A DNA stretch of 64,000 nucleotides from contig JBBCIG010000016.1 of NCBI GenBank assembly GCA_037200685.1, positions 558,001-622,000 of the forward strand, given 5' to 3'. Positions 50,690 to 58,624 of the stretch are shown here, piece after piece (position 1 is the stretch's first letter; every line of letters starts with the position of its first letter). The position numbers and the translations under genes were made by a program. Source of the stretch: JAJKIP01 sp037200685. GTDB taxonomy: Bacteria > Bacteroidota > Bacteroidia > Chitinophagales > Chitinophagaceae. The notes beneath the pieces were generated by a model that searched no databases, was not told the DNA's origin, and saw only the letters and a list, made by a program, of their open reading frames with translations.

Positions 50690-50705
50690 CCGGAAATTTT
50701 TCTAC

Positions 50706-51917
50706 ATGAACCTTCACGAGTACCAGGCAAAAGAATTACTGAAAAAATACAATGTTCCCGTGCAGGAAGGGTTTGCCTGCAGCACCGTGCATGAAGCAGA
50801 AGACGCTTATCGCCAGGTGAAAACTTTATACGGCAGCAACTTCGCCGTAGTGAAAGCGCAGATACATGCGGGCGGCCGCGGAAAAGGAACGGTGAAAGAA
50901 ACCGGCATTAATGGCGTGAAGGTGGGAAAATCATTGGAAGATGTGAGTGAGATCGCCAGGAAAATATTGGGCGGTACACTGGTGACGATACAAACCGGCC
51001 CCGCTGGTAAAGTGGTGAATAAAATATTGGTGGCGCAGGATATGTATTACGATGGGGTGAGTGAAAGAAAAGAATTTTATCTCTCGATATTACTGGACCG
51101 CAGCAAAGGACAGAATGTGATCATGTACAGCACCGAAGGCGGTATGAACATTGAAGACGTGGCGCATAACACACCTGAAAAAATATTTAAAGAATTGGTG
51201 CACCCTGCCGGCGGGCTGCAATCTTTCCAGGCGAGGAAGATCGCTTTTAATTTAGGATTGAGCGGTGAAGCGTTTAAGAACTGCGTGAAGTTTGTTACGA
51301 ACTTGTACAATGCCTATGTTGGTTTGGATTGTTCGATGGTGGAAATAAATCCATTGTTCAAAGCGGCGGATGATAAGATTATCGCGGTTGACTGCAAAAT
51401 GAATTTGGATGATAACGCATTGGTGCGTCATGCTGATCTTGCATCGTTGAGAGATGTAACGGAAGAAGACCCGACTGAAGTGGAAGCAGGCAAATACAAT
51501 TTGAATTTTGTAAAACTGGATGGTAACGTAGGTTGTATGGTGAATGGCGCCGGTCTTGCCATGGCCACCATGGATATGATCAAACTCAGCGGTGGCGAAC
51601 CTGCTAACTTTTTGGATGTAGGCGGTACTGCGAATGCACAAACAGTGGAAGCTGGTTTTAAGATCATCTTAAAAGATCCTGCCGTAAAAGCCATTCTTAT
51701 CAACATCTTCGGCGGTATCGTTCGTTGTGACCGTGTTGCTGCCGGTGTGATAGATGCGTATAAAAATTTAGGTAATATTAAAATACCGATCATCGTCCGC
51801 CTGCAGGGTACGAATGCAGTGGAAGCTAAAAAATTAATTGATGAGAGTGGATTGAAAGTGCAGTCTGCTATTTTGCTGAGTGAAGCTGCTGATTTGGTGA
51901 AGAAGGCGGTGGCTTAG
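50706..51917 (+). CDS. sucC: succinyl-CoA synthetase beta subunit (ADP-forming)
   Basis: MNLHEYQAKELLKKYNVPVQEG is the standard SucC start. The ATP-grasp domain has VVKAQIHAGGRGKGTVKE and VEINPLF plus CKMNLDDNALVRH; the CoA-ligase domain has GCMVNGAGLAMATMDMIK, ANFLDVGGTANAQTVEAGFKI and NIFGGIVRCDRVAAGV, and ends with VRLQGTNAVEAKKL. It forms a complex with SucD, encoded elsewhere, and makes succinate plus ATP in the citric acid cycle. About 403 aa, a normal length. Codon use in this gene is strongly biased to the frequent codons, as for a highly expressed gene. Confidence 0.95.
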   Translation: MNLHEYQAKELLKKYNVPVQEGFACSTVHEAEDAYRQVKTLYGSNFAVVKAQIHAGGRGKGTVKETGINGVKVGKSLEDVSEIARKILGGTLVTIQTGPAGKVVNKILVAQDMYYDGVSERKEFYLSILLDRSKGQNVIMYSTEGGMNIEDVAHNTPEKIFKELVHPAGGLQSFQARKIAFNLGLSGEAFKNCVKFVTNLYNAYVGLDCSMVEINPLFKAADDKIIAVDCKMNLDDNALVRHADLASLRDVTEEDPTEVEAGKYNLNFVKLDGNVGCMVNGAGLAMATMDMIKLSGGEPANFLDVGGTANAQTVEAGFKIILKDPAVKAILINIFGGIVRCDRVAAGVIDAYKNLGNIKIPIIVRLQGTNAVEAKKLIDESGLKVQSAILLSEAADLVKKAVA

Positions 51918-51952
51918 TAAGTTTTAAGTTATAGGTAGTAAGTTATAAGAGG

Positions 51953-51984
51953 TCCCGTTGCTCGAAAGTGACGGGATTTTTTTT
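51953..51984 (+). terminator. Rho-independent terminator after sucC
   Basis: TCCCGT pairs with ACGGGA around a loop of about 12 nt, followed by TTTTTTTT. It separates sucC from the following gene and shows that the in-frame ATG inside this hairpin (51958) is not a start. Confidence 0.8.
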
Positions 51985-52026
51985 GAGGGCATAAATAAAC
52001 TTTATCTTTATTTAAAGCTTGATCTA

Positions 52027-52863
52027 ATGAAAAAAACAGTTCTCCTCTTTGCACTTTTTTGCACACTTAATTTTTCAGTGAATGCGCAACATGGAGCAAG
52101 AGATACAGCAAAGACAGTCGCTCCCTTCAAAATATTTGATAATCTTTATTACATAGGCGTTGATTTTGTTAGCGCTTATTTGCTGACAACTGATGATGGC
52201 TTGATACTCATCGATGCATTGTATGGGCGTTATCCCAAACATATCCTTCAATCTGTCCGTGACCTGGGATATGACCCCAAACAAATTAAATATATCCTTT
52301 GTACGCATGGGCACTGGGACCATTGCGAAGGGGCTGATACTTTACAACAGGTGACACATGCCCCTATTGCCATGACAGATCCCGATTGGCAAATGACTGA
52401 AGGGAAATTAAAAAACAATTACAAAAGTGCCACGGACCATCCGGCAAATTATTTGGTGATACGTGACGGTGATTCGCTGAAACTTGGCAGCACCACCATC
52501 AACTTTTTTGTAACACCCGGCCATACATTGGGTGTACTTTCTATGGCTTTTCCTGTAAAGGATGGAAAGAACACTTACAAGGCTTTTATGTTTGGCGGCG
52601 TAGGATTGAACTTTACCGGGGTGAAACAAACAGAAATGTACCTGCAAAGTGTTGACCGTATATCAAAAATGAAAGGGATACAGGTGAATATCGCCAACCA
52701 TCCTTATATGTCAAAAACGTTTGAACGGAACGAGCTTACTAAAAATCGCAAACCTGGTGAACTAAATCCATTTGTTGATCCGGAAGGTTTTCAAGAATGG
52801 TTGGTAGAGTTAAGGGTGAATGCGGAGAAGAAATTAGTGGAGGAAAAGGCGAAGCCGAATTAG
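52027..52863 (+). CDS. subclass B3-type metallo-beta-lactamase fold protein, exported (copy 1)
   Basis: MKKTVLLFALFCTLNFSVNAQ is a signal peptide; the longer ORF start at 51958 falls inside the sucC terminator. The zinc motif THGHWDHCEGADTL (HxHxDH), TPGHTLGVLS and ANHPYM provide the six metal ligands of the B3 pattern; DGLILIDALYG is the conserved start of the fold. This group includes subclass B3 beta-lactamases and other hydrolases; whether it degrades beta-lactams is not shown by sequence. A paralogue follows at 52 bp. Two domains of this size (about 279 aa mature) are normal. Confidence 0.85.
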   Translation: MKKTVLLFALFCTLNFSVNAQHGARDTAKTVAPFKIFDNLYYIGVDFVSAYLLTTDDGLILIDALYGRYPKHILQSVRDLGYDPKQIKYILCTHGHWDHCEGADTLQQVTHAPIAMTDPDWQMTEGKLKNNYKSATDHPANYLVIRDGDSLKLGSTTINFFVTPGHTLGVLSMAFPVKDGKNTYKAFMFGGVGLNFTGVKQTEMYLQSVDRISKMKGIQVNIANHPYMSKTFERNELTKNRKPGELNPFVDPEGFQEWLVELRVNAEKKLVEEKAKPN

Positions 52864-52914
52864 AAGATATAAATACTGTTGCCGAAAGGTAGCGGGGTCT
52901 TTAAATAGTATTAT

Positions 52915-53757
52915 ATGAAAAAAATATGTTTTTGCCTGGTTGCCTTTTTCTCACTTAATTTTTCACTGAACGCACAATATGCTGAATACGACACAGCCAA
53001 AACAGTCCCTCCTTTTAAAATATTCGACAATCTTTATTATGTGGGCATTGATTGGGTCAGCGCTTATATATTAAAAACGGATGATGGCCTCGTATTGATC
53101 GATGCACTCTACAGAAATTACCCCGCCCATATTCTTCAAGCTGTAAAAGAACTGGGGTTTGACCCCAAACAAATTAAATACATTCTGTGTACCCATGGGC
53201 ATTATGATCATTGCGAAGGGGCTGATACGCTTAAAAAAGTTACCGGCGCCAGGATCGGGATGACGGAAACCGACTGGCAGATCGCCGAATGGAAAATAAA
53301 AAATGATTATGCCAATGTAAACACCCGCCTCAACCGTGCCCCCGATGACCTGGTGATCCGTGATGGTGATTCGCTAAAACTCGGTGGTACTACAATAAAA
53401 TTTTATATCACTCCTGGCCATACTATGGGTGTACTATCTATGTCTTTCCCCGTAAAAGATGGTGCCAATACCTATAAAGCATTTATGCTCGGTGGTGTAG
53501 GCTTAAACTTTACCGGCGTAAAACAGACAGAAGCTTACCTGCAAAGTATGGACCGGTTGCTAAAAATGAATGATGTACAGGTAAGTATTACCAATCACCC
53601 GGACCCGGGAAAAATATTTCAGCGGGCAAGACGGTTACAAACACGAAAGCCGGGCGAACCGCACCCTTTCGTAGACCCGGAAGATTTTCAAAACTGGTTA
53701 AAAAGGTTGAAAGCAAATGCGGAGAAAAAATTAACTGAAGAGAAAAACAAAGGGTAA
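52915..53757 (+). CDS. subclass B3-type metallo-beta-lactamase fold protein, exported (copy 2)
   Basis: Same order of motifs as the gene before it: signal peptide MKKICFCLVAFFSLNFSLNAQ, DGLVLIDALYR, THGHYDHCEGADTL, TPGHTMGVLSMSFPVKDG, TNHPDPG. The two proteins agree over almost the whole length, so this is a recent tandem duplication. The pair may be an expanded zinc hydrolase function. A terminator-like hairpin follows. Confidence 0.85.
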   Translation: MKKICFCLVAFFSLNFSLNAQYAEYDTAKTVPPFKIFDNLYYVGIDWVSAYILKTDDGLVLIDALYRNYPAHILQAVKELGFDPKQIKYILCTHGHYDHCEGADTLKKVTGARIGMTETDWQIAEWKIKNDYANVNTRLNRAPDDLVIRDGDSLKLGGTTIKFYITPGHTMGVLSMSFPVKDGANTYKAFMLGGVGLNFTGVKQTEAYLQSMDRLLKMNDVQVSITNHPDPGKIFQRARRLQTRKPGEPHPFVDPEDFQNWLKRLKANAEKKLTEEKNKG

Positions 53758-53772
53758 GCAATTCAATTTTTT

Positions 53773-53809
53773 AAAAAATCTTGTTTCAAAAAAAGCAGGA
53801 TTTTTTTGG
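53773..53809 (+). terminator. terminator after the second B3-type gene
   Basis: AAAAAATCTTG pairs with CAGGATTTTTT (one G-T wobble), followed by more T residues. Confidence 0.65.
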
Positions 53810-53820
53810 CGCTTTATATG

Positions 53821-53841
53821 TTTATCGTAATATTGCAATAT
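53821..53841 (+). promoter_or_regulatory. ArsR operator before the arsenic operon
   Basis: ATATTGCAATAT (53830-53841) is a perfect 12-bp palindrome in the context TATCGTAATATTGCAATA, a typical ArsR-site form. It lies 11 nt before the arsR start, so repressor binding would block transcription. Confidence 0.65.
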
Positions 53842-53852
53842 AAGTATACGGA

Positions 53853-54185
53853 ATGGGCGCTACAAAGACAGAACATTTTACGGATAAACAAAACGCACTA
53901 GCAACTCTTATCAAGGCATTAGGTCATCCCGCCCGGATTGCTATTGTCGAATATTTACTCAAAGTAGACGATTGCATCTGCGGTGATATCGTCAATGAAT
54001 TACCGCTTTCCCAGCCAACCGTTTCCCAACATTTGAAAGAACTTAAGACAGCGGGACTAATTAAAGGCAACGTGGAAGGCAATGCGATCTGCTATTGCAT
54101 CGATGAAAAAGCCATTGATAAACTCCGGGATTATTTTGCCCACATTTCTACCAAGCTGGAAAAGAAGAAAAATAATTGTTGCTAA
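53853..54185 (+). CDS. arsR: ArsR-family repressor of the arsenic operon
   Basis: Winged helix: NALATLIKALGHPARIAIVEYLL, then VDDCICGDIVNELPLSQPTVSQHLKELKTAGLIKGN. DCICGD carries the CxC As(III)-binding pair in helix alpha3 as in ArsR repressors. C-terminus (CYCIDEKAIDKL, KKKNNCC) has further cysteines. It represses its own operon, including DUF6428 and arsC, and is released by arsenite or antimonite. Confidence 0.9.
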   Translation: MGATKTEHFTDKQNALATLIKALGHPARIAIVEYLLKVDDCICGDIVNELPLSQPTVSQHLKELKTAGLIKGNVEGNAICYCIDEKAIDKLRDYFAHISTKLEKKKNNCC

Positions 54186-54201
54186 TTAAAACTCAACCAA
54201 A

Positions 54202-54672
54202 ATGAAATTATCAGAATTTAAAACGCATCTCGACAATATTTCATCACTGAACTTTATACAACCGGATGGAAATTTCGTTCCCGGTCATTTTCATATTACC
54301 GAAGCAGGCCTGACAACCAAACATTTTATAGACTGCGGCGGAACGATCCGGACTGAAAAAGCAGTCAGCTTCCAGGTATGGGCTGCCAATGAAGATAATC
54401 ATAGGCTCGAACCACAGAAATTGAAAAAGATTATTGCTATTTCGGAAAATCTTTGGGGCAAAGAAGATATCGAAGTAGAAATAGAATATCAAACAAATAC
54501 CATTGGCAGGTATGGGCTGGAATTCAACGGTGAAAATTTTTTATTGACAGCAAAACAAACTGACTGCCTTGCTAAAAATTCCTGCGGAGTGCCCACAGAA
54601 AAAAGGCATATTGAATTAACAGGCTCAGGAAATAAACAAACAGCTTGTTGCGCATCCGGTGATTGCAACTAG
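54202..54672 (+). CDS. DUF6428 family protein
   Basis: MKLSEFKTHLDNISSLNFIQPDG, HITEAGLTTKHFIDCGGTIR and EKAVSFQVWAANEDNHRLEPQKL are the conserved parts of DUF6428, found next to arsR/arsC in Bacteroidetes. The C-terminus has SCGVPTEKRHIEL and ACCASGDC with six cysteines in total, suggesting thiol chemistry or metal(loid) binding. It is cytosolic. Function in arsenic response is inferred from position only. Confidence 0.8.
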   Translation: MKLSEFKTHLDNISSLNFIQPDGNFVPGHFHITEAGLTTKHFIDCGGTIRTEKAVSFQVWAANEDNHRLEPQKLKKIIAISENLWGKEDIEVEIEYQTNTIGRYGLEFNGENFLLTAKQTDCLAKNSCGVPTEKRHIELTGSGNKQTACCASGDCN

Positions 54673-54695
54673 GAATGTGGTTTTCGTTTAATAGC

Positions 54696-55115
54696 ATGAA
54701 ACAAAAAAAGATACTGGTGCTTTGCACAGGTAACAGTTGCAGAAGTCAGATGGCGGAAGGTTACCTTCGGTATTTCTCCGGTGATAAAGCTGAAATTTAC
54801 AGTGCAGGCATTGAAACACATGGCGTGAACCCGCTGGCGATCGTCACCATGAAAGAAGAGGGCATTGATATTTCAAATCATACATCAAACAATATTGATG
54901 AATACAGGGACATTGATTTTGATTTTGTAATTACTGTTTGTGATCATGCAAAGGAACGTTGCCCGGTTTTTCCTTCAACAGCCAAAAAATTTCACCATAA
55001 TTTTCCTGATCCCGCCAAAGCGACCGGTACAGAAGAAGAGATAAAGGAACAGTTCAGAAAGGTGAGGCAGATGATTAAAGAGTATTGCAAAGAATTCGTA
55101 GAAGGTCGGTTGTAA
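54696..55115 (+). CDS. arsC: arsenate reductase, low-molecular-weight phosphatase type
   Basis: LVLCTGNSCRSQMAEGYL is the CX5R P-loop (nucleophile Cys in CTGNSCRS), then SAGIETHGVNPLAI and VCDHAKERCPVFP with the second pair of redox cysteines of the thioredoxin-linked ArsC, and the catalytic DP in NFPDPAKATG. It reduces arsenate to arsenite using thioredoxin. MKQKKIL at 54696 is the natural start; the ORF opens upstream with MQLGMWF only because it overlaps the DUF6428 end. No arsenite pump (ArsB/Acr3) follows within the window, so efflux must be encoded elsewhere. Confidence 0.9.
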   Translation: MKQKKILVLCTGNSCRSQMAEGYLRYFSGDKAEIYSAGIETHGVNPLAIVTMKEEGIDISNHTSNNIDEYRDIDFDFVITVCDHAKERCPVFPSTAKKFHHNFPDPAKATGTEEEIKEQFRKVRQMIKEYCKEFVEGRL

Positions 55116-55277
55116 GGATTGCTACCAGGGCAATCTCTTTTGTTGAATAAATAACAGAATATGAACGGAGCGTCACCGAGTTCCATCGCTCCTCGTCGGG
55201 GCAGCGCAACATAATACAAGTTTCTCAGCCTTTATGTAATTTCTTTCACCCCCGCATCTTTCTCTGAAACAACTATT

Positions 55278-57179
55278 ATGAGAAGAGGTATACTCGTCTT
55301 GCTGATTATCGTTTCCTGCATCAGCAGTTTTTCACAAAAAGAAAATCAAGCTGTTTCCAGTAAAATAGAAAAAGTAACTGTTTTCCTGCAAGGTGCGCAG
55401 GTAGAACGTACGGCTAAACAGAATCTCAATGCAGGCAAGTACAATATTGTTTTCAATGGCATTTCTCCGAAAGTAGACAAGCAAAGTATTCAATTAAAAG
55501 CAGAAGGAAAACTCACTGTGTTGTCTGTTACGCATCAGGTTAATTACCTGAATGAACAGCAAGCACAGGACGAGATCAAACAACTCGAAACACAAAAAGA
55601 ACAATGGCTGGAAAAAATTAGCCTGGAAAAAAATATGAAGAATGTGTATAGCCAGGAAGAAAAAATGATTATAGCCAACCAAAGCATCAAAGGTGATGCT
55701 ACATTAAAAGCAACTGAATTAAAGGAAGCCGCAGACTTCCAACGCCAGCGTCTTACTGAAATATACCAGAAACTTCAGGAGAATGACCGCAACATTAAAA
55801 AAATGGATATAGAATTACAAAAAATAGATAAACAATTATCAGCGTTACATCAAAAGAAAGATCTTTCAACCAGCGAAGTAATAGTAGCGGTGGATGTAAA
55901 AGAAGCAATGACTGCAAATTTCCGGTTGAATTATTTAGTGAAGCAATCTTCGTGGTTTCCTACCTATGATATCCGGGTACAGGATATCAGTCAACCGATC
56001 AACTTACAAATGAAAGCCAATATCAAACAAGAGTCCGGCGAAGACTGGAAAGATGTAAAACTTTTTCTTTCTACTGGCAATCCAAATGAAAACGGTACAA
56101 AGCCAACTTTATCGCCGTGGTATTTGAGATATTACTATCCTGTTGTTACAAGCCCAATCAGGATACGTGGTGCAAGCTCCCTTTATGGCAGTACCAGCGG
56201 TGTTAATATTACAAATTTAATTTCGGGAACTGTTAGAACTGATAAGGGTGAGCCTGTTGCCGGCGCAACTGTTATTGTGAAAGGCTCAAGTATTGGGGTA
56301 ACAACTGATGCAATCGGGAACTTTTCAACAGTAATGCCCTCGGGTTCTAATACACTTGTAGTTTCTTATGTTGGTTTCGCTGCGCAGGAATTGAATATAA
56401 CTTCAGGATATGCAAACGTAGTTTTAAAATCTGATGCTGCAAGCCTTTCCGAAGTTGTTGTTGTCGGCTATGGATCAACAAGAGATCAATCCGATAATTA
56501 CAATGAATCGGATAAATACAATAAACGTAAAAAAGAAGAAACAGCCGTGACTACTACAACCGTTTATCAACCCACCACTACTATTTTTGAAATCCAGAAT
56601 CCTTATACTGTTGCTAATGACGGTAAAACTTATACAGTTGATATTAATAGCTATGAATTAAATGCGCTTTATGAATATTATAGTGCGCCAAAATTAGATG
56701 CCAGCGCTTACCTGACTGCCAAAATAATAGATTGGCAGGAATTAAATTTATTGCCCGGGGAAGCCAACCTTTTTTTTGAAGGAACATTTTTAGGAAATTC
56801 CTTGCTGGATGTACTGAATGCAGGCGATACATTAAATCTTTCGCTTGGAAAAGATAAAGGAGTGGTGATCAAAAGAACATTAATGAAAGAATACAGTGCT
56901 AAAAAATTCCTAGGAAGTAATAAAACTGATAGCCGGCAATATGAAATATCAATAAGGAATAATAAACAATTACCTATCAAAATCATTCTTGAAGATCAAT
57001 TTCCCATATCCACTAATAAAGATATCGAAGTAGACAAATTCTCGTATGAAAACGGAAAGCTGGATGATGACACTAAAAAAGTTACATGGAATTTATCCGT
57101 TGATGCCAAAAAAGAAAATAAACTGCAAATGAGTTACGTGGTAAAATATCCAAAAGATAAAATACTCCAACTGGAATAA
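55278..57179 (+). CDS. mucoidy inhibitor MuiA/DUF4139-like protein with inserted CarboxypepD_reg-like domain
   Basis: MRRGILVLLIIVSCISSFSQ is a signal peptide. Residues ~20-220 have the DUF4140 N-terminal layer (KIEKVTVFLQGAQVERTAKQ) with a coiled coil (EQWLEKISLEKNMKN, QRQRLTEIYQKLQEND). Residues ~225-630 are DUF4139 (FRLNYLVKQSSWFPTYDIRV, ESGEDWKDVKLFLSTGNP, LPGEANLFFEGTFLGNS, WNLSVDAKKENKLQMSYVV). Inserted after residue ~295 are ~100 residues of the CarboxypepD_reg-like type (ISGTVRTDKGEPVAGATVIVKGS), ending DAASLSEVVVVGYGSTRD, the SusC TonB-box-region sequence. It is exported; function unknown. Confidence 0.85.
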   Translation: MRRGILVLLIIVSCISSFSQKENQAVSSKIEKVTVFLQGAQVERTAKQNLNAGKYNIVFNGISPKVDKQSIQLKAEGKLTVLSVTHQVNYLNEQQAQDEIKQLETQKEQWLEKISLEKNMKNVYSQEEKMIIANQSIKGDATLKATELKEAADFQRQRLTEIYQKLQENDRNIKKMDIELQKIDKQLSALHQKKDLSTSEVIVAVDVKEAMTANFRLNYLVKQSSWFPTYDIRVQDISQPINLQMKANIKQESGEDWKDVKLFLSTGNPNENGTKPTLSPWYLRYYYPVVTSPIRIRGASSLYGSTSGVNITNLISGTVRTDKGEPVAGATVIVKGSSIGVTTDAIGNFSTVMPSGSNTLVVSYVGFAAQELNITSGYANVVLKSDAASLSEVVVVGYGSTRDQSDNYNESDKYNKRKKEETAVTTTTVYQPTTTIFEIQNPYTVANDGKTYTVDINSYELNALYEYYSAPKLDASAYLTAKIIDWQELNLLPGEANLFFEGTFLGNSLLDVLNAGDTLNLSLGKDKGVVIKRTLMKEYSAKKFLGSNKTDSRQYEISIRNNKQLPIKIILEDQFPISTNKDIEVDKFSYENGKLDDDTKKVTWNLSVDAKKENKLQMSYVVKYPKDKILQLE

Positions 57180-57185
57180 GAATTA

Positions 57186-57217
57186 AAGTAAAAAGCCCCT
57201 ATCAAAGGGGCTTTACT
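57186..57217. terminator. bidirectional terminator between the MuiA-like and thiolase genes
   Basis: AAGTAAAAAGCCCCT pairs with AGGGGCTTTACTT (one bulged A); the inner AAAGCCCCT/AGGGGCTTT stem is perfect. It ends two convergent transcripts. Confidence 0.85.
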
Positions 57218-57240
57218 TCTCAAGTGAACGATCAATATAC

Positions 57241-58419
57241 TTATTGAATATTTTCTATAATACCGGCAATACCCTGCCCTCCACCAACGCAAGCCGTAAT
57301 CATCCCATATTTTTTATTCAACCGTTTCATATCATTTAAATTCTGGATCGTAAGCTTGCAACCGGTGCAACCCAACGGATGACCCAATGCAATAGCCCCG
57401 CCATTGACGTTAACCTTTGCAGGATCCAACCCTGCTTCGCGGATAACTGCGAGTGATTGCGAAGCAAATGCTTCATTCAATTCTATTAAATCAACATGGC
57501 CCAGGTTCATGCCTGTTTGTTTCAACACTTTTGGTATGGCTGCTACCGGCCCGATTCCCATGATGCGTGGATGAACACCTGCTACTGCCGAGCCTACCAA
57601 TCTTCCGATTGGTTTTAATCCTAATTCCTTCATCATTTTTTCGCCCATCACAATTACGAATGCAGCGCCGTCTGAAGTTTGAGAAGAATTTCCTGCAGTA
57701 ACAACTCCATTGGCAGCAAAAGCTGGCTTCAATTTCGCTAACGCTTCTATCGAAGTATCAGCCCTTGGCCCTTCATCGGTATCTACTGTAAAATTTCTTT
57801 TTTGTTTCTTCCCTTTTTGATCAACATATGTTTCTTCTATATTGATGGGGAGAATACCACTTTTAAAATAGCCGTTCTTTATTGCATTAATCGCTTTTTG
57901 GTGTGAATTGTAAGAAAACTCATCCTGCGCTTCGCGGCTGATATTATATTCTTTAGCCACTGCTTCCGCAGTCAAGCCCATACTTAAATAATAATCGGGA
58001 TCTTCCTTCGCAATGGAATAAGCCGGAACAGTTTTCCATCCCGCAGTCGGTACAAGGCTCATACTTTCTGTACCACCTGCGATGATGCAATCCGCCATTC
58101 CCATTCTTATCTTGGCTGTTGCGATCGCAATCGTTTCAAGTCCGGATGCGCAATAACGATTGACGGTTACTCCCGGCACATCCACGCCCAATGCACGGGC
58201 TGAAATGATGCGGCCGAATTGTAAACCCTGTTCCGCTTCCGGCACGGCATTCCCAACGATTACGTCATCTACTCTTTTCGCTTCCAGTTGGGGAACAGAC
58301 GCCATCAATCCTTTTATTACATCCACGGCGAGATCATCCGGGCGGTAAAAGCGAAAACTTCCCCGCTTGGATTTTCCGACCGCTGACCTGTATCCTGCTA
58401 TAATGTATGCTTCCTGCAT
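57241..58419 (-). CDS. acetyl-CoA C-acyltransferase (thiolase)
   Basis: All thiolase landmarks are present: NRYCASGLETIAIATAKI (nucleophile Cys ~residue 88), GGTESMSLVP, NEAFASQSLAV, NVNGGAIALGHPLGCTG (His) and GMITACVGGGQGIAG (second Cys). It cleaves 3-ketoacyl-CoA in beta-oxidation or condenses acetyl-CoA; the length (392 aa) and RAD-x-TSIEALAKLKPAF segment fit the FadA/FadI group. No FadB-type partner is adjacent. Cytosolic tetramer in the family. Confidence 0.9.
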   Translation of the reverse strand: MQEAYIIAGYRSAVGKSKRGSFRFYRPDDLAVDVIKGLMASVPQLEAKRVDDVIVGNAVPEAEQGLQFGRIISARALGVDVPGVTVNRYCASGLETIAIATAKIRMGMADCIIAGGTESMSLVPTAGWKTVPAYSIAKEDPDYYLSMGLTAEAVAKEYNISREAQDEFSYNSHQKAINAIKNGYFKSGILPINIEETYVDQKGKKQKRNFTVDTDEGPRADTSIEALAKLKPAFAANGVVTAGNSSQTSDGAAFVIVMGEKMMKELGLKPIGRLVGSAVAGVHPRIMGIGPVAAIPKVLKQTGMNLGHVDLIELNEAFASQSLAVIREAGLDPAKVNVNGGAIALGHPLGCTGCKLTIQNLNDMKRLNKKYGMITACVGGGQGIAGIIENIQ

Positions 58420-58608
58420 TGTGTGAAGTTTATGGCTGATAGTTGATGGTTCATTGTTTTAGATCGATCAGGTATTTTTCTTGCTTAAGAGAGTCAACTA
58501 AAAACTAAAGACCAAAAATTTTAAACCTGATTGGTTGTTTATGCAACTTTCTATATCAAATTTACAGACACTTATTATATCAACCAAAAATGGCCGTTAA
58601 AGTTCATT

Positions 58609-58616
58609 TATCTTCG
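58609..58616 (+). promoter_or_regulatory. -7 promoter box TATCTTCG for pyrD
   Basis: TATCTTCG ends 8 nt before the pyrD start codon, the same box variant as at 5732 and 50682. Confidence 0.4.
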
Positions 58617-58624
58617 CAGTTGCT

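Noticed and set aside
55170..55215. A possible ninth copy of the main repeat (GGGGCAGCGCAAC)
   Set aside because: Only part of the core agrees (GCGCAAC) and the flanks do not match, so I do not count it.
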